A stretch of 64,000 nt of DNA, from positions 930,001 to 994,000 of the forward strand of contig CAVRVJ010000003.1 in assembly GCA_963724645.1 (NCBI GenBank), read 5' to 3'. The notes beneath the pieces are model-generated. The model did not search any database and had not been told where the DNA came from. It saw only the letters and a list, made by a program, of their open reading frames with translations. Made by a program: the position numbers and the translations under genes. Origin of the DNA: CAVXSP01 sp963724645 (GTDB lineage: Bacteria > Acidobacteriota > Vicinamibacteria > Vicinamibacterales > SCN-69-37). Positions within the stretch are counted from its first letter, which is position 1. Each line of letters starts with the position of its first letter. Shown here one piece after another: positions 50,752-58,419 of the stretch.

Positions 50752-53283
50752 TCACTCGCACCGGAGGGCGAGGATGGGATCGATCCGCGTGGCCCGGCGG
50801 GCGGGAATCAGCCCCGCGGCCGCGGCCACGACAGTGAGGAGGACGAGTGTCGCGCCGGCGATCCAGGGATCGCGCGCCTGAATGCCGTACAGCTGCGACG
50901 ACACGAAGCGGCCGGCCGCCATCGCTGCCGGCAGACCGACCGCCAGTCCGATCGCCAGCAGGAGCAGCACCTCGCGCATGACGAGCCATACGACGAGCCG
51001 CGGGCGCGCGCCGAGAGCGAGCCGCACGCCAATCTCCTTGGTGCGCCGCGTCACGACAAACGCCATGACGGCGTACAGCCCGATCGAGGCGAGCATGGTC
51101 GCCAGCAGGCCGAATCCCGCCGCCAGGAGCGCGGTGACCCTGTCGCTGAAGAGCGTCTCGTTGAGCTGACCCTGAACCGTCTTCATCTGGTAGACCGGCA
51201 TCGCCGCATCGAGTTCCTGCACTTCACGCCGGATCCGGCTGAAGGCCTCGGATGAACTCGTGAGCGTCCGGACGTAGAACGTCCCGCTGCTGCGCCCCCA
51301 GTTGGGTGCGAACACCTGCCGCCGCACTCCCTCCCGCGGTCCTTCGTACAGCGAATCGGCGACGACGCCGACGATTTCGATGTCGAGCCTGGTGTCGGGT
51401 CGCACCCCGCGGCCGACGTGCTTGCCCACGGCGCTTCCTCCCGGGAAGAAGTGCTCCGCGAACTTCCGGTTGACGATGACTTGACACGGATAGGTTTGAT
51501 CGCCGTCGCCGCAGGACCTGGCGCGATCCACATCCGCGCGGGTGAAGTCGCGTCCCTCGATCACCGGAATGTTCATCGTCTGGAAATACCCGGGCGACAC
51601 CGCGTTCATGAACGCCTGCATGTCTTCGCCATCGACGGGACGATGTCCTTCGACCGACGTGGAGCTGTCCCACTCGTCGCCGCTGAGAATCGGCACCGTC
51701 GCCAGACCGGCGGCTTTCACGCCCGGAGCGGACTGGATGCGAGCGAGCAGCGCGTTGTACAGCAGCGTCGCGCGCTCGTTGTCGTAGCCGCTGAGCGCCG
51801 GAGACAGCTGGAACGTCACCAGGTTGTCCAGCGCCACACCCGTGTCGATGGCCTTCAGGTTCTGGAGACTGCGCACGAACAGTCCGGCGCCGAACAGCAG
51901 CAGAAAGCTGAGGGCGACCTGCGCGACGACCAGGCTCTTGCGCAGGAAGAGCGACCCGCCGACGCCAGCAATCGAACCGACCGTGTCCTTCAGCGTGGCC
52001 CATGGCTGCGGCCGGCTCGCGCGCAAGGCCGGCAGCGCGCCGAAGACGAGGCCCGTAATGAAGGTCAGTGTCAGTGTGAAGGTCAGAATCCGAACGTCCG
52101 GGCTGGCGGAGATCATGGGTGGATGGCCGTCTGACGGCATCAGTGCGAGCAGCGTGCGGGTCAACATCACCGCCAGCCCAAGACCGGCGACGCCCCCGGC
52201 CGCCGACAGCACCAGGCTCTCGACGAGAAACTGCCGCGCCAGTCTGAGACGCGAAGCGCCGAGTGACAGGCGCACCGCAATTTCCTTCTGGCGCATGAAT
52301 GCGCGCGCGATAAGCAGATTGGCGACGTTCGCGCACGCGATCAGCAGAACGAGGCCGACCATGCACATCAGCACCATCAGAGCCGTCGAAAAATCGTTGC
52401 GAAGGCCCGAGAACCCGACGGACGCCTGGTCCACGAGGAGCCGCCCCTTCATGAACTGTTCCCTCGAGTAGGCGGACCACCTGCCGGCCGCCGGCAGCGT
52501 CATCTCGTACTGGCGGATCTGCGTGAACAGGGTCTGGAGGGGCGCTCGCGCGGAATCCATCGTGCGCCCAGGCCTCAACCGGGCGAACACCTGGACCCAG
52601 CGGGCTCGCCGGTCATCCATGTGCAGCCAGGGGGACTCCGGCATCATGATCGGTTCCATGAGCACGGGCACACGCACCTGCGGCGACTCGGTGGGGTCGA
52701 GTCCGACAAAGCCCGCCGCCGAAACGCCGACGATCGTCATCGGGTAGTTGTTCACCAGGATCTTCCTGCCGATGATCGCGGAGTCCCGCGCAAATCGGGT
52801 TACCCAGTAGTCGTGGCTGAGGACCACGACCGGGTGCCCCTGGTACACCTGATCGTCCTCCTGCGAATTGAACATGCGCCCGACGGCCGGCTTCACGCCG
52901 AGCATCGTGAAGTAGTTGCCGGACACCAGCTCGGCCTGCACCCGTTCCGTCTGGTTATCCACGGCGATCGATGCCGGCACCAGCCGGCGGCAGATCACCT
53001 CGGAGAACGGCTCGGCGCGCGCCTGCAGATCCTGATACAGCGGATAGGAGTGCATCCGCGTGCCCATGTTGCTGCCCATGTGCGCGCCTTGCTGATAGAG
53101 CATCACGAGCTGATCGGGCGACGCGACCGGCAGCTTCCGAAGCAGGATCTGGTCGATCAGCGTGAAGATGGCCGTGTTTGCGCCAATGCCCAGGGCCAGC
53201 GACAGAATGGCCACGATCGAGAACAACGGGTTGCGCACGAGCCCTCGAAGCGCCAGCCGAAAATCGATCGCGGAGGTGCCCAT
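50752..53283 (-). CDS. ABC transporter permease, acidobacterial (ADOP/MacB-FtsX) type
   Basis: 843 residues. It starts with DFRLALRGLVRNPLFSIVAI then LSLALGIGANTAIFTLIDQI, the usual first transmembrane segment. A periplasmic MacB-type domain (about 50-270) is followed by a first FtsX unit of three helices (VLMCMVGLVLLIACANVANL) and RAFMRQKEIAVRLSLGASRL. A second periplasmic domain (about 480-690) and a second FtsX unit (LATMLASIGLYAVMAFVVTR, RTKEIGVRLALGARPRLVVW) follow. This duplicated permease layout is characteristic of acidobacterial genomes, where it occurs in many copies. No ATPase gene adjoins it here; export of a peptide, lipid or drug is possible but unassigned. Confidence 0.93.
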   Translation of the reverse strand: MGTSAIDFRLALRGLVRNPLFSIVAILSLALGIGANTAIFTLIDQILLRKLPVASPDQLVMLYQQGAHMGSNMGTRMHSYPLYQDLQARAEPFSEVICRRLVPASIAVDNQTERVQAELVSGNYFTMLGVKPAVGRMFNSQEDDQVYQGHPVVVLSHDYWVTRFARDSAIIGRKILVNNYPMTIVGVSAAGFVGLDPTESPQVRVPVLMEPIMMPESPWLHMDDRRARWVQVFARLRPGRTMDSARAPLQTLFTQIRQYEMTLPAAGRWSAYSREQFMKGRLLVDQASVGFSGLRNDFSTALMVLMCMVGLVLLIACANVANLLIARAFMRQKEIAVRLSLGASRLRLARQFLVESLVLSAAGGVAGLGLAVMLTRTLLALMPSDGHPPMISASPDVRILTFTLTLTFITGLVFGALPALRASRPQPWATLKDTVGSIAGVGGSLFLRKSLVVAQVALSFLLLFGAGLFVRSLQNLKAIDTGVALDNLVTFQLSPALSGYDNERATLLYNALLARIQSAPGVKAAGLATVPILSGDEWDSSTSVEGHRPVDGEDMQAFMNAVSPGYFQTMNIPVIEGRDFTRADVDRARSCGDGDQTYPCQVIVNRKFAEHFFPGGSAVGKHVGRGVRPDTRLDIEIVGVVADSLYEGPREGVRRQVFAPNWGRSSGTFYVRTLTSSSEAFSRIRREVQELDAAMPVYQMKTVQGQLNETLFSDRVTALLAAGFGLLATMLASIGLYAVMAFVVTRRTKEIGVRLALGARPRLVVWLVMREVLLLLAIGLAVGLPAAMAAGRFVSSQLYGIQARDPWIAGATLVLLTVVAAAAGLIPARRATRIDPILALRCE

Positions 53284-53346
53284 GGTCTTCTTGGACGAGA
53301 TCCGGAGGACTGAGGTTTGGCGGACGGCCGCGAAGGCCGGCGCATG

Positions 53347-53862
53347 TCAGCGCGGCGCCGGCTCGAACAACTGGTTGGGATACGGATTCGAAGCGGGGCG
53401 TTGGACCCGGTTGAACCCGAAGTTCATCGCCTGATGACAGTTATTACACCCGGTCGTGAGCTCATCGTAGGCGCGCTCGAACTCCGCGCGATCCTTCTTG
53501 TCGACCGCCTTTTTCAGCGCCTCGAGCGCGGGCGTCGCCATCTTTGGAAGCACGTCCTTCGGCGAGACGGGCGACTCCTTGTGCGTCGGATAGTACTTTG
53601 CGACGTCGTCAAATCCCTCGCCGAGCTCGTCGAGCTCGTACGAGGCCAGATCCCAGTTTCCGGCCTGCGCGGCGAACCAGAGCTTGGTGTGACGCATCTG
53701 CTGCAGGCTCATGATCTCGCCGAACCCTGGACGATAGGGCTCCGCGGCTGCGGACGCCGGCGCCACTGATGGCTGCCGCGCGCACCCGCCAGCCAGGATC
53801 GTTCCCAGGGTCAGTACCGATCGTCGTCGCCGAAACCGATCGCACACTGACCTCCACGTCAC
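53347..53862 (-). CDS. Cytochrome c'-like lipoprotein
   Basis: 171 residues. A lipoprotein signal ends in the lipobox LAGG-Cys27. The mature part is mainly helical (QMRHTKLWFAAQAGNWDLAS, PALEALKKAVDKKDRAEFER) and ends with a single C-terminal haem motif, CNNCHQ (Cys139, Cys142, His143), the order seen in four-helix cytochromes c'. It would be anchored to the membrane and carry electrons or bind small gases. Its start overlaps the stop of the DUF899 gene by four bases, so the two are coupled. Confidence 0.8.
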   Translation of the reverse strand: MTWRSVCDRFRRRRSVLTLGTILAGGCARQPSVAPASAAAEPYRPGFGEIMSLQQMRHTKLWFAAQAGNWDLASYELDELGEGFDDVAKYYPTHKESPVSPKDVLPKMATPALEALKKAVDKKDRAEFERAYDELTTGCNNCHQAMNFGFNRVQRPASNPYPNQLFEPAPR

Positions 53863-54584
53863 CGGCCGTATTCGTCGTGCCGCCGCACCCAGTACGGCCC
53901 GCGTCCGCCTTCATCGCGACCTCGCGGAACGAGGTCCAGGTACTGGTAATCGACGTTCAGCATGTCGATGCCGCGGGCGTAGGTGGAGTAGGTGTGGAAG
54001 ACGTCACCCGCGGGATCCTTGTAGAACACGCTGACGCCTTCGCGGTCGGCACTTCGAGGATCCTGGACCGTGAAGTTGTAGGAGGCCTGTTTACCGGAGA
54101 CTTCCTCAGCAGTAAACGACGCCCCGTAGTCGAAGTTGAAGTCAGATTCACCGGAGGAGACCCACGTGAAGCTCCAGCCCATGCGAGCCTTGTAGGCGGC
54201 AAGCTTGACGTGAGGTGCGCGCGAGACCGCAATCATCGTGACATCGCGCTGGTTCAAGTGGACGATGACGCCGTTGAAGTTGTCGGCCCAGTGGGAGCAA
54301 TGCGGGCAGCCGGCTTCCCAGGCGGGATTGAACATGAAGTGGTAGATGACGAGCTGCGTCCTGTTCTCGAAGAGCTGCGGCAGCGTCTCCTCCCCCTTCG
54401 GCCCGTCGAATTTGTAGGGCTTCTCTACCTTCACCCACGGCAACTCTCTCCGCCGGCGGGTGAGATCGTCCCGCAACCGCGTGAAGTCCTTCTCCTTGGC
54501 GAGCAGTTCCTTCCGCGCGGCCAGCCATTCATCGCGCGAGACCACGCGATGAGACGTCAAGTTGACGCTGCTGTCCTCTGCCAT
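53859..54584 (-). CDS. DUF899-family thioredoxin-like protein
   Basis: 241 residues with no signal. The family pattern is complete: HRVVSRDEWLAARKELLAKE, RLRDDLTRRRRELPWVKVEK, YKFDGPKGEETLPQLF and LVIYHFMFNPAWEAGCPHCS, where a single-Cys-pair thioredoxin-like motif (CPHCS) sits, then WADNFNGVIVHLNQRDVTMI, AVSRAPHVKLAAYKARMGWS and YKDPAGDVFHTYSTYARGID. The fold is thioredoxin-like; biochemical function is not established. It is followed by the cytochrome c'-like lipoprotein and may share its redox role; that is inference. Confidence 0.88.
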   Translation of the reverse strand: MAEDSSVNLTSHRVVSRDEWLAARKELLAKEKDFTRLRDDLTRRRRELPWVKVEKPYKFDGPKGEETLPQLFENRTQLVIYHFMFNPAWEAGCPHCSHWADNFNGVIVHLNQRDVTMIAVSRAPHVKLAAYKARMGWSFTWVSSGESDFNFDYGASFTAEEVSGKQASYNFTVQDPRSADREGVSVFYKDPAGDVFHTYSTYARGIDMLNVDYQYLDLVPRGRDEGGRGPYWVRRHDEYGR

Positions 54585-54641
54585 GATTTGCTTCCGGAGA
54601 CGGCGCGGAGCCCCGAGCCCTCAGGCCCGGGCGCGTGGACA

Positions 54642-55016
54642 TCAGGCGGTTTCCGACAGGCTCGCGTCCGGCTGTGAGGCCTGGTCGGGCTTCTTCTTCG
54701 TCAGCGTCCGAAAATGGATTTCGGCATACGCGACGCCGCCTGTTTCGTCCAGGTTGAGTTCGAAATCGTACCCCTCTTTCTCGAGTCGGCCTCGGACATG
54801 GTTCACCATGCGCCTCGCGAGCGGGCTGAGCTGATCCCTGTTCTTGTCGGGCTCGGCCAGCAAGGTGACCCAGGCGTCCCGTTGGTCCCGCGACGGTTTC
54901 TTCGCCATTTGAAAACCGTTCCGGCACTTCTTGACGAGGTACTCCTTGAGTTCCTCCTCAGGAAGGCTTCTCACGCGATCCCACGACTCCACCCAGCCTC
55001 GAGTTCTCGGCAGCAT
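54642..55016 (-). CDS. Small cytoplasmic protein, unknown
   Basis: 124 residues, charged and helical, with no signal or membrane segment. Visible sequence: SWDRVRSLPEEELKEYLVKK, KPSRDQRDAWVTLLAEPDKN, LARRMVNHVRGRLEKEGYDF, LNLDETGGVAYAEIHFRTLT. The end (DQASQPDASLSETA) is polar. I do not recognise a family. It is supported as a gene by its own upstream promoter-like sequence (55043-55071), amphipathic regularity and absence of a better frame. It precedes the DUF899 gene on the same strand by 57 bases. Confidence 0.6.
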   Translation of the reverse strand: MLPRTRGWVESWDRVRSLPEEELKEYLVKKCRNGFQMAKKPSRDQRDAWVTLLAEPDKNRDQLSPLARRMVNHVRGRLEKEGYDFELNLDETGGVAYAEIHFRTLTKKKPDQASQPDASLSETA

Positions 55017-55042
55017 CTGATGTTCTCCCGGACAGCTCCTAC

Positions 55043-55071
55043 ATTATGAAAGCCCGCTGCCCCGCCCGCAA
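55043..55071 (-). promoter_or_regulatory. Sigma-70-like promoter for the unknown gene at 54642
   Basis: On the minus strand TTGCGG (55066-55071) and CATAAT (55043-55048) are separated by exactly 17 bases. CATAAT matches five of six consensus -10 positions, and TTGCGG three of six -35 positions. Transcription would begin near 55036, about 20 bases before the ATG at 55016. Confidence 0.4.
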
Positions 55072-55143
55072 TCTCGAACGATGTTCAACATGGCGATCAA
55101 CGCGCGCTTGTCCGTCTGGTTTGACGCCATCATCGGTCATTTT

Positions 55144-56013
55144 TCACAATCCGGCGGCCTGAAGGAACAGCTCTGCGATTTCGTCGTCGGGCGCCACGAT
55201 GACCGGTTGCTTCCGGATGTGCCAGACGGGCGGCCGGCGGTCGGGCCCCCAGACCGTGAGTCCCGCCTCCTGGGCGATGACCTGTCCCGGCGCGAGATCG
55301 AGATCGTCGCCGGCGCCGAAATTGGCATAGACTTCGTGGCCGCCAAAAATCGCCATCATCACGTTGCCGCCCGCTCCGCCGGTCCCTGTCATTCCCCCGA
55401 TCAGGCCGCTCTCGTGAACCCTGCGCGCGAGCTCACGTTCCTCCGGTTTCATTTTGCCGGTGATGGGCACGCAGGCCACGAAGGCACGGGTTGCGGACCG
55501 CTGTCGTTTGACGACACGGTGTGGATCGCTCAATTGAAAGGCGTCACCGACGAATTGCGTCCGGCGCGCATACGCCCCCTCGCCGTGGATCGCCGACACC
55601 AGTCGTCCGGAGGGACACTGCGTGACGCTGAGCGGCAGGTACACTTCAGGCTGGAACACGGCTCCGACCAGCGGTACGCCGTCTTCGATGTAGTGTGCCT
55701 GAACCGAGTACAGGTTTCCGCCCGTGGCAAAGTGACTCGTGCCATCCAGCGGATCGGCGCCGACGCGCTTTCGACCGATCGTTCCCGCGACGCCAGACTC
55801 CTCCAGATGAAATGAGATCGACGGGTCGAGTCCCCGAAAAGATCTCGTGAGGACCGATAGGATGGCGGCGTCCGACTGCTGGTCGGCCTCTGTGACGAGC
55901 TCTGTCGCATCCTTGTAGCGAGCGTCGATCGATCCCGTGCGACGCACATCGATGATGCGGACGCCGCCGGCGAGAACGGCCTCCGTCAGAATGTCCCGAA
56001 TCTCGTGCAGCAT
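55144..56013 (-). CDS. Inositol-monophosphatase-family phosphatase
   Basis: 289 residues. The metal sites are Glu71 (FHLEESG), then Asp87 and Asp90 in GADPLDGTSHFATGGN, followed by the Asp of ANFGAGDDLDLAPGQVIAQE. TDIDARYKDATELVTEADQQ-like sequence near the start (SIDARYKDATELVTEADQQS) is the standard first motif. Substrates in the family include inositol phosphates, fructose-1,6-bisphosphate and nucleotide phosphates; the spacing before DPLDGTSHF is normal. It lies alone on the minus strand between the unknown gene (start 55016) and the toxin-antitoxin pair. Confidence 0.88.
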   Translation of the reverse strand: MLHEIRDILTEAVLAGGVRIIDVRRTGSIDARYKDATELVTEADQQSDAAILSVLTRSFRGLDPSISFHLEESGVAGTIGRKRVGADPLDGTSHFATGGNLYSVQAHYIEDGVPLVGAVFQPEVYLPLSVTQCPSGRLVSAIHGEGAYARRTQFVGDAFQLSDPHRVVKRQRSATRAFVACVPITGKMKPEERELARRVHESGLIGGMTGTGGAGGNVMMAIFGGHEVYANFGAGDDLDLAPGQVIAQEAGLTVWGPDRRPPVWHIRKQPVIVAPDDEIAELFLQAAGL

Positions 56014-56087
56014 GCGTCACTATTCTCGCAGGTCCGGGCCGCTCGCCCATCTACTTCGTCCAGGCGTACGAGCCAGCGCCGGGTACT

Positions 56088-56555
56088 TCATCGAGTTGAT
56101 ACGCTTCCGGGTCCGTCGATGATTCCCCTTCCAGGCACGATCACGATGAAACCCTCTTTCAGCGCCGCCGCCTCGAGCCGGTCATCGAGGGTCACAAAGG
56201 CGAGGGACGCGGGCCGACAATCGGCGGCGAGCGTCGCCGCGGCGAGCTGCAGCGCGTCGCCGGCCCGGAGACGATGAACACGCAGGAGACGTCGAGCGAC
56301 ATCGCGCACGTCGTTCGAGGGCTCGACCTCGCGCCAGACACGCGCCAGTTCGTCGAGTCGGGCGAATGCTGCCACGGCTTCCCGTGAAGTCAGGCTGTCG
56401 TCATGTTCGGCTCGGGAGATCGCCGACGCGCATTCGACCGGCGTGGCCCACGCGACAATCACGGCCGCATCAGCGGCATAGTGCGTGCGCACCGCCTCGG
56501 TCGCGTCTTCGTGAACGAGCAACGGCACGAGCGCCGACGTATCCCAAAATCTCAC
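56088..56555 (-). CDS. PIN-domain ribonuclease toxin (VapC-like)
   Basis: 155 residues, starting at GTG 56553-56555 immediately after the antitoxin's TGA. The four acidic residues of the PIN active site are present: Asp5 (MRFWDTSALV), Glu41 (ATPVECASAI), Asp100 (RAGDALQLAA) and Asp124 (FVTLDDRLEA). VapC toxins cut tRNA or rRNA when not bound by their antitoxin. The partner upstream is of the Phd/YefM type. All catalytic residues being intact suggests an active module. Confidence 0.92.
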   Translation of the reverse strand: MRFWDTSALVPLLVHEDATEAVRTHYAADAAVIVAWATPVECASAISRAEHDDSLTSREAVAAFARLDELARVWREVEPSNDVRDVARRLLRVHRLRAGDALQLAAATLAADCRPASLAFVTLDDRLEAAALKEGFIVIVPGRGIIDGPGSVSTR

Positions 56556-56855
56556 TCACCTCGCCTCGGCGCGTTCGGCGCACACGAGCCGGCTCAATGA
56601 CACTCGTCGCCTGGGCTGCGGGGGCGGTGTGAGGAGCAGCGCGCTCGGCGCTGTCGAGACGGCGGGGCGAAGAATTCCCTGACGCTCCAGTCGCACCAGC
56701 CGGTCGCGATCGGTCGTCACCGTCCGGCCGGTGACGGGGTTGAGCTGTGCCACGGCCACACCGCGATCTTCGATGAGTACGCTTTCCCCGTGCCGAACGC
56801 GGTCGAGCAGGGCGCTCAGCTGGTTCTTGACTTCCGTGATACTGGCGCGTTTCAT
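56556..56855 (-). CDS. Phd/YefM-type antitoxin
   Basis: 99 residues. The N-terminus MKRASITEVKNQLSALLDRV then RHGESVLIEDRGVAVAQLNP is the standard Phd DNA-binding fold, which dimerises and represses its own operon. The C-terminal part (RLERQGILRPAVSTAPSALL, then Pro/Arg-rich) would wrap the toxin. The stop touches the toxin's start codon. The promoter 56862-56890 places the transcription start at or next to the A of this gene's ATG. Confidence 0.9.
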   Translation of the reverse strand: MKRASITEVKNQLSALLDRVRHGESVLIEDRGVAVAQLNPVTGRTVTTDRDRLVRLERQGILRPAVSTAPSALLLTPPPQPRRRVSLSRLVCAERAEAR

Positions 56856-56861
56856 ACGTCC

Positions 56862-56890
56862 ATAATAGCTCTTTTATAAAGGTCTTTAAA
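56862..56890 (-). promoter_or_regulatory. Promoter and operator-like palindrome of the toxin-antitoxin operon
   Basis: On the minus strand TTTAAA (56885-56890) and TATTAT (56862-56867) are 17 bases apart, matching four and five positions of the -35 and -10 consensus. The spacer contains CTTTTATAAAG (56871-56881), an 11-base palindrome that could be the antitoxin's binding site. The distance from the -10 hexamer to the ATG is six bases, so the message is probably leaderless. Confidence 0.55.
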
Positions 56891-56965
56891 GCCGCCTACC
56901 TGGTGCCGCGCGGTGTTCGAAAGGGCTGAGGCCGGCCTCCGGGCCGCTCGGCTTACACTGACGCG

Positions 56966-57961
56966 ATGACCTTATCGACGCGGACGCTCGGATCGAGCGG
57001 GGTTGAGATCACGACGGTTGGCTTCGGCGCGTGGGCCGTTGGCGGCGGCGGTTGGTCCTTTGGCTGGGGCCCGCAGGATGATCGCGCGTCGATCAGCGCG
57101 ATGCGCCACGCCGTGGACCTCGGCATCAACTGGATCGACACGGCGGCCGTGTACGGCCTCGGCCATTCAGAAGAGGTCGTCGGCCGATTCCTGAAGCAGT
57201 GTCCCTCTTCGGATCGACCGCTGGTCTTCACGAAATGCGGCCTGATCTGGAACGAGCAGGACCGGATGGAAGTGGCATCGCGAATCCTCGCGCCAGCCTC
57301 GATCCGCCGCGAGTGCGACTCCTCGCTCCGGCGCCTGGGCGTCGAGCGCATCGATCTGTATCAGTTTCACCGGCCCGACGAATCGGGCGTTCCAGTCGAA
57401 GACTCCTGGGGAGAAATGACGCGGCTCATCGAGAAAGGCAAGGTGCGGCTCGCCGGCGTGTCCAATTTTGATGTCGCCCTCCTCGAAAAGTGCGAGACGA
57501 TCCGCCACGTCGATACGCTTCAGCCGCCCTTCTCGATGATTCAACGGGACGTGGGTGCGAAGGAGATCCCGTGGTGCGCTGAACACGGCACCGGCGTCAT
57601 CGTGTACAGCCCGATGCAGTCGGGAATCCTGACCGATCGGTTCACACGCAACCGGGTAGCGGAAATGGCGCCGGACGACTGGCGCCGGCGAGCGGTTCAA
57701 TTTCAGGAACCCAACCTCACGGCCAACCTTGCGCTTCGTGACGCACTGCGGCCGATCGCGGCACGACACGGATCGACCGTGTCGGCCGTGGCCGTTGCGT
57801 GGACGCTGTCGTGGCCTGGTGTCTCAGGCGCGATCGTCGGCGCGCGCTCGGCCGAGCAGGTTGATGGATGGGTCGGCGCGGCCGACCTCGTTCTCACCAG
57901 GGACGATCTCGAGGAACTCGCGGACGCGATCGCTCGTACCGGCGCCGGAACCACGCGCTGA
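56966..57961 (+). CDS. Aldo/keto reductase
   Basis: 331 residues. The catalytic tetrad is present: Asp58 and Tyr63 (NWIDTAAVYGLGHSEE), Lys90 (LVFTKCGLIW) and His135 (LYQFHRPDES). GKVRLAGVSNFDVALLEKCE and AIVGARSAEQVDGWVGAADL follow the family pattern for the NADP-binding side. It belongs to the larger sugar- and YajO/Tas-like group acting on aldehydes or sugars. It is divergent from the toxin-antitoxin operon, with 110 bases between them. Confidence 0.9.
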   Translation: MTLSTRTLGSSGVEITTVGFGAWAVGGGGWSFGWGPQDDRASISAMRHAVDLGINWIDTAAVYGLGHSEEVVGRFLKQCPSSDRPLVFTKCGLIWNEQDRMEVASRILAPASIRRECDSSLRRLGVERIDLYQFHRPDESGVPVEDSWGEMTRLIEKGKVRLAGVSNFDVALLEKCETIRHVDTLQPPFSMIQRDVGAKEIPWCAEHGTGVIVYSPMQSGILTDRFTRNRVAEMAPDDWRRRAVQFQEPNLTANLALRDALRPIAARHGSTVSAVAVAWTLSWPGVSGAIVGARSAEQVDGWVGAADLVLTRDDLEELADAIARTGAGTTR

Positions 57962-58009
57962 TCGCCTGCGAGGGCGAGGAATTCGATGCCGGCTAGCATC
58001 CGGGCGCGA

Positions 58010-58419
58010 GGCGCGCTGAAGCTCACCTTCATGTACGCGCAATGGACGGTTCGTCCGGAGTCCGTGGGCTGGTGGGCGCCGTTGATTGCCGCGGCGGCCA
58101 CGACTGCCATTCTCTGGTGGCAGCGGCATCGTCCCGTCGCTCGTGCGCTGCTGCTGGCATGGACCTTCTTCTGCATCGCGCTCGTGCCGGTGACGGGATT
58201 CACGGACGTGTACTTCATGAAGTATTCGCCCGTCGCGGACCAGCGGACCTGCCGGCTATTCACAATGATCTGGCGATCGCGCTCGGGAAGCAGGGACATC
58301 GCGACGAGGCTATCGCCCATCTGCGCGAGGCCCTTCGATTGCAGCCGGATTTCGCGCCGGCGCGGACCAATCTCGCCCGTGCCCTGGCAGAAGGTAAAGA
58401 TCAGCGTCCCAGGGAATAG
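58010..58419 (+). pseudogene. Remnant of a membrane TPR protein (PMT/OGT-like)
   Basis: The first part reads LKLTFMYAQWTVRPESVGWW, two helices (APLIAAAATTAILWW, ALLLAWTFFCIALVPVTGF) and TDVYFMKYSPVADQ. This is the last periplasmic loop and helices of acidobacterial PMT-like proteins that carry C-terminal TPRs. After VADQ near 58240 the frame is lost and, in another frame, IHNDLAIALGKQGHRDEAIA then HLREALRLQPDFAPARTNLA gives about one and a half TPR units, ending at TAG 58417-58419. The N-terminal membrane part and most TPRs are missing, so this is a deleted leftover. The end overlaps the convergent GH2 gene by 19 bases. Confidence 0.7.
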
